Below are positions 44,263-48,441 of a stretch of 48,441 nt of DNA, piece by piece. Position 1 is the first letter of the stretch; every line of letters begins with the position of its first letter. Where the stretch lies: positions 35,307,645 through 35,356,085 of the forward strand of contig CM055100.1 of assembly GCA_029204225.1 (NCBI GenBank), written 5' to 3'. The translations under genes and the position numbers were made by a program. The stretch is from Diphasiastrum complanatum (lineage: Eukaryota; Streptophyta; Lycopodiopsida; Lycopodiales; Lycopodiaceae). The notes beneath the pieces were generated by a model. The model did no database searches. It saw only the letters and a list, made by a program, of their open reading frames with translations, and was not told the origin of the DNA.

Positions 44263-44735
44263 TTTCAATTCTTCGACGAGCTCAATTTGCAAGAGTAGTT
44301 GCTTCAGAGCTTTGTGCATTACCTATTAGTGACACTATTTTAGTTAGTGATTTATATCAAGCAGTTGGTTTTGAGTAATTAACTTACTATTTTAAGTTTT
44401 ATTAAGCTTTTGATTACCTTCATTCATTTTTGTCGTTTGCCAGTATCATTCTAGACACTTTAATTTTCTTACCATTCGTCATTGTTTGTTTCTACTGTCA
44501 GTGCATTTCTATTGCATTACAACATTCACATGCACTTTCAATCCTTCGACGAGCTCAATTTGTAGGACTAGCTGCTTCAAAGCTTCCTGCATTATCTATT
44601 AGTGAAACTATTTTAGTTAGTGATTTACATCAAACAGTTGGTTTTGAGTAATTAGTTTACTATTTTTTTTATTAAGCTTTTGATTAGCTTCATTCATTTT
44701 TGTCATTCGCCGATATCATTCTATACATTTTAATC
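44263..44735. repeat. 273-bp tandem repeat (about 1.7 copies)
   Basis: CTTCGACGAGCTCAATTTG occurs at 44271 and 44544. Similarity extends through the TTAGTTAGTGATTTA and GGTTTTGAGTAATTA blocks to CATTCATTTTTGTC and the following ATCATTCTA. Each copy encodes a short related peptide ending VGFE and a stop on the plus strand. Confidence 0.9.
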
Positions 44736-44916
44736 TTTTTGTATGTTCATGAGTTGCATCGACCCCCGGTTCGAACTGCCTTTCACGGTTCGAACCATCG
44801 AATCGTTCGGACCCGGTTCAAACCGTTTGTACCATTCAAACTGTCTGGCCCTAAAACGATTTCCATCGGCCCTCAGGATTGTGTTCGCACCACTGTGTGT
44901 GCATTTGCCATTCAGA

Positions 44917-45390
<474 letters not shown>

Positions 45391-45461
45391 CTTGATGGAG
45401 TTCAATGTGGGGCCTGGGCAGTGGGCATTGTGAGAGGGGTGTGGGACCTGGGTAGCTACTT

Positions 45462-45560
45462 AGTTAGAAGTTAGAAGTTAGAAGTTAGAACTTAGAAGTT
45501 AGGAGTTAGTCTGAGTTAGTAGTTACTAGAGTCTAGTTAGAACTTAGAACTTAGAGAGAT
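45462..45560. repeat. AGTTAGA-type 7-bp minisatellite
   Basis: Runs of GTTAGAA and ACTTAGA units directly precede the (GA)n tract. The same words recur near 46430. Confidence 0.85.

Positions 45561-45561
<1 letters not shown>

Positions 45562-45630
<69 letters not shown>
45562..45630. repeat. (GA)n microsatellite
   Basis: About 68 bp of GA repeats ending exactly where the hAT BED-finger reading begins. Confidence 0.97.
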
Positions 45631-45631
<1 letters not shown>

Positions 45632-48090
45632 GGGCCACCATACCGAGGGATAGGGATCCCTTGTGGGATCACGTCACCAACGCTGCGGCCTATGGCACAT
45701 CGGGCACGAAGAGATGGACTTGCAGATACTGTCACCAATCTTACATTGGAAGGCCCACACGCATCAAGGCACATTTGTTACGTATAAGGGGGTACGAGAT
45801 TGCCCCTTGCATGCATGCTCCCGACACGCTACTCACTCTTGTCGCATCGGAGGAGGTTGGCCCTTCGAGGATGGGGCCTAGATCGAGAGGTAAACACTCA
45901 ACTCTAAGACTCTTACACTTCAAAGTTCAAACATTGATCAAGTTTTACGTTTTAACTCACATGATACATCAAGTTTGAAGTTTCAATTTCATTGATCATC
46001 TAATTTCTAAATTGTATTGTAATCACACCCCTTAGTTGCCATCCGCTCACCCCTCGCTTCCCATGGCCCAGAGGACAGAGCTGCAGATGAGGCAGGGCCT
46101 AGTACCCGGCCTAACCTGCCTTCTGGTGCAGAATCTTCGACATTGCCAAGATTCCATGGATTTCGGAGGTGGTGCGTACTGCACGGTTCTTAGTGAGATT
46201 TGTCACCAAGAAGCCTAGGGTCCTAGCCATGTTCAGGAGACAGTCCACCTTGGATGTCTTGAGACCTGCCCCCACCAGGTATGCAAGTTGCAACTCAAAT
46301 TTTATTCTTGAATGCGCTTCTGTAGACTGTTGGTAAGTATTTACTATTTAGTTAGTAGTGGTAAATATTTCATGCAATGATGCATGTGCCATGTATTGTC
46401 TTGACTCTTGACTCTCGACTCTTGTCAGAAGTTAGAACTTAGACTTTCTCACTTGTGCAATGTGCCCTATGCAGGTTTGCATTTATGTTCCTGGTCCTGG
46501 AACGACTGCTGAAAGTTCATTAGGGCTTAAGGCAGATGGTTGTTGTCGTTGACTGGACGCACTGGGGGCCGTCACAGGAGCCCAAGAGTAAGAGATTCGA
46601 GCAGACCATTATGTATTCACCATTTTGGGATGAAGCTCAATCCATTGTGGTGGGCCTACAACCCATCTACACTGTCCTGCGCCTTACAGATCGAGAGGGC
46701 TGCACATTGGGCCTCTTGTACGAGTTCATGGACAGGCTGGGCAAGCAATTGAGGCTTTGCACGACCATTAGCCCAGAGAGGTATATCAAGATTCAAATTT
46801 CAAATGTAGTATGTAGACAGTAGTATGCAGTATGTACTATCATGTATATTGTACTATATTGTATAATTATTACTGTGTCTTGACTCTTCAATCTTGATTC
46901 TTGCAGGCTTGCGGAGGTCCGGCTCCTTTGGCAGAGTAGGTGGGAGTGGTTTCATAGGCCCCTGCATGCCAGGGCCCACATACTCCATCCACTTTGAAGG
47001 AATGAGGAGCAGTTCACAGATAGGGAGCTCAGGGATGGCTGGAATGCCTATATCTCCCGAGTTTATCCTGATGTACGCAAGCAAGATAACCTGCTGGATG
47101 AGCTTCAGATTTTCAGGCAGGAGACCTTGGAGTTCGCCACTGGCCCGGCGCTTTTGAGAGAGGGTTAAAAACTAACCATGTGGCATGGTCCATTACAGTT
47201 TAAACTTGTTACTTCACATTTTACTAACTGCCCCTTGAACTGTGATTCAGGCCAACTACGTCCCGTGTCATAGTAATCGAAGTTTGGGGTTGATGTCCCC
47301 AAATTGCGTCGCCTTGCCATCAAGATTCTCTCACAGAACTGCACTGCAGTCGCTTGTGAGAGGAACTGGAGTGTCCATTCCATGATTCACACAAAGAAGA
47401 GGAATCGACTATCATCAGCGCAGTTGGAGAGATTGGTGTACGTACACGCCAACTTGAGACTTTTGGGTAGACTCCAGACCACCGCAGAGCCTATCCAGGT
47501 AACTTGTAAGCCATAAATTATCATTTCTAAATTCTAAAATGTGATCCATCATCCCAGGTGGCAGGACCCAGTTGGCAGTTAGTAATTACTAAATAGATCA
47601 TATTACATACTACATAGTAGAAACTAGACTGTAGCTAAATTTTAACTTTTGTCGGGACTTGACCCTCCAAATTTTGTCTTGATTTCAATGTGCATTGTGA
47701 CCGTAGGTTAATCCCGATCTGATCGTTGTGGCAAAGGTTCCAGAGTTGCCACCAAGAGACCAATCAGAGGAGGACGTGTACGCATTCCTCCATGAGGTGG
47801 CCATGCAGAGTGTAGGTGAGAAAAGTAGGATTGTCTAAGGTCCTGAATTAAATTTTCGAAGTTTGAAGTTACTAATTATCGTAATTTACTAATTTGCAGG
47901 GAATAACACGTTTGTCCTCCTTTGTGTACACTGCGCAGGGCCTGTCACTCGAGCAGAGCGTAGGAGGAGGGCAGGTGTTGCGCCGGCGCCTCAAAGGACG
48001 CTGGGACTTGAGCGGTTTCCCCAACACGCGCTTAAGTCTAACATTCATCCATCATGCACTTACGTAAAAGCCAACTCAGAATCGTAACAA
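45631..48090 (+). pseudogene. hAT transposase pseudogene with BED finger and hATC domain, introns retained
   Basis: Blocks with AG/GT borders are: 45631-45889 (BED finger, WDHVTNAAAYGTSGTKRWTC, CRYCHQSYIGRPTRIKAHLL), 46036-46278 (linker, then WISEVVRTARFLVRFVTKKP and MFRRQSTLDVLRPAPT), 46475-46780 (PKSKRFEQTIMYSPFWDEAQ, LRLTDREGCTLGLLYEFMDR), 46907-47163 (RELRDGWNAYISRVYP, FRQETLEFATGPALL), 47251-47498 (hATC dimerisation domain, FGVDVPKLRRLAIKILSQ, CERNWSVHSMIHTKKRN), 47707-47815 and 47900 onward. The central part of the second block, which should include the DUF659 region and early catalytic acids, is deleted. Stops occur at 46521, 46995, 47271 and 47274; the last three sit where Trp is expected. 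hAT enzymes move elements by cut-and-paste. Terminal inverted repeats were not found. Confidence 0.85.
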
Positions 48091-48441
48091 GCTTAACCAT
48101 TCAGACTTAAGAAAACTGGAATCCCAACCAACCCGAAAGCCAACTCAGAATCCGTCCCCAAAAGGTAACCAAAGGCAAAGACAAGCCACACATGAAACCC
48201 AAGGCATAGTGGTCGCCAAACTGACCAATTGGCATAGCGGCAAGCCCCATGTCGATGACAGGGACCCTTAGGCGCCAGCGACGCAAAAAGGTTGTAGTAA
48301 GGGTCCTTCCACTTGGACCAGTCCCGGAGGCGAAACCGAAATGGTAATCATCCCCAAGGATCAACTTTATTAGATTTGGAAGAGGTTACATTCATACATA
48401 GACTGACCGGTCTCGGGGCCACCAACACGTGCTGGGCATTG
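48068..48441. other. Unassigned right edge
   Basis: Contains a 16-bp direct repeat (AAGCCAACTCAGAATC at 48068 and 48137) and a minus-strand open stretch (48364-48107) with hydrophobic character and no known match. A minus-strand TCTAATAAAGTTGATCC near 48360 resembles a LINE-like 3' AATAAAG end but is unproven. Confidence 0.35.

Overview
This window looks like nuclear DNA of a vascular plant with a large, repeat-rich genome. The evidence is two ordinary plant genes, plant GT-AG introns, dense LTR retrotransposon debris, LINE and hAT remnants, and long (GA)n, (CT)n and (GT)n microsatellites. The transposon types and long repeat-filled introns suggest a fern or gymnosperm rather than a compact angiosperm. 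That placement is inference and cannot be settled from the sequence alone.

Layout. 1-3.5 kb: minus-strand transposon remnants. These include two diverged copies of an unknown protein with a PCNA-binding-like motif, two LINE 3' ends with TTC-type tails, and an ORF1-only LINE. They probably lie in an intron of, or upstream of, the next gene. 3.7-6.4 kb: eight clean exons (plus strand) encoding the C-terminal half of a KEA4/5/6-type K+/H+ antiporter; its 5' exons are not in view. 6.4-11.2 kb: no recognisable gene. 11.25-18.4 kb: two degraded minus-strand Copia retrotransposons fused at 14,330. 20.2-20.5 kb: a long foldback. 20.8-22.4 kb: a hAT transposase remnant with (CT)n tracts. 22.8-23.2 kb: a 185-bp tandem duplication. 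25.8-27.4 kb: an intact single-exon F-box/LRR gene of the SKIP2/VFB type (minus strand), with a GA-rich leader and ACGT boxes upstream. 30.8-32.9 kb: a third Copia fragment (plus) abutting a Copia RNase H fragment (minus). 33.5 kb: a long (GA)n tract. 34.6-37 kb: minus-strand LTR-retroelement pieces. 37.0-40.9 kb: the youngest element, a Copia with near-identical LTR ends but most of pol deleted. 40.9-44.1 kb: two gypsy RT fragments flanking a rare RT/zinc-finger/endonuclease-type LINE fragment. 44.2-45.6 kb: a 273-bp tandem repeat and compound microsatellites. 45.6-48.1 kb: a hAT transposase pseudogene with BED finger, hATC domain and preserved introns.

Only the antiporter and the F-box gene look functional. 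Everything else recognisable is a broken mobile element. Recurring themes are internal deletion of pol with gag retained, in-frame stops of the kind made by C-to-T/G-to-A change, and tandem repeats in leaders or LTRs. No tRNA, rRNA, CRISPR or multi-gene pathway was seen. The most unusual items are the conserved PIP-box-like motif, the nested foldback at 20.2 kb, the RT/endonuclease LINE and the parallel Copia deletions.
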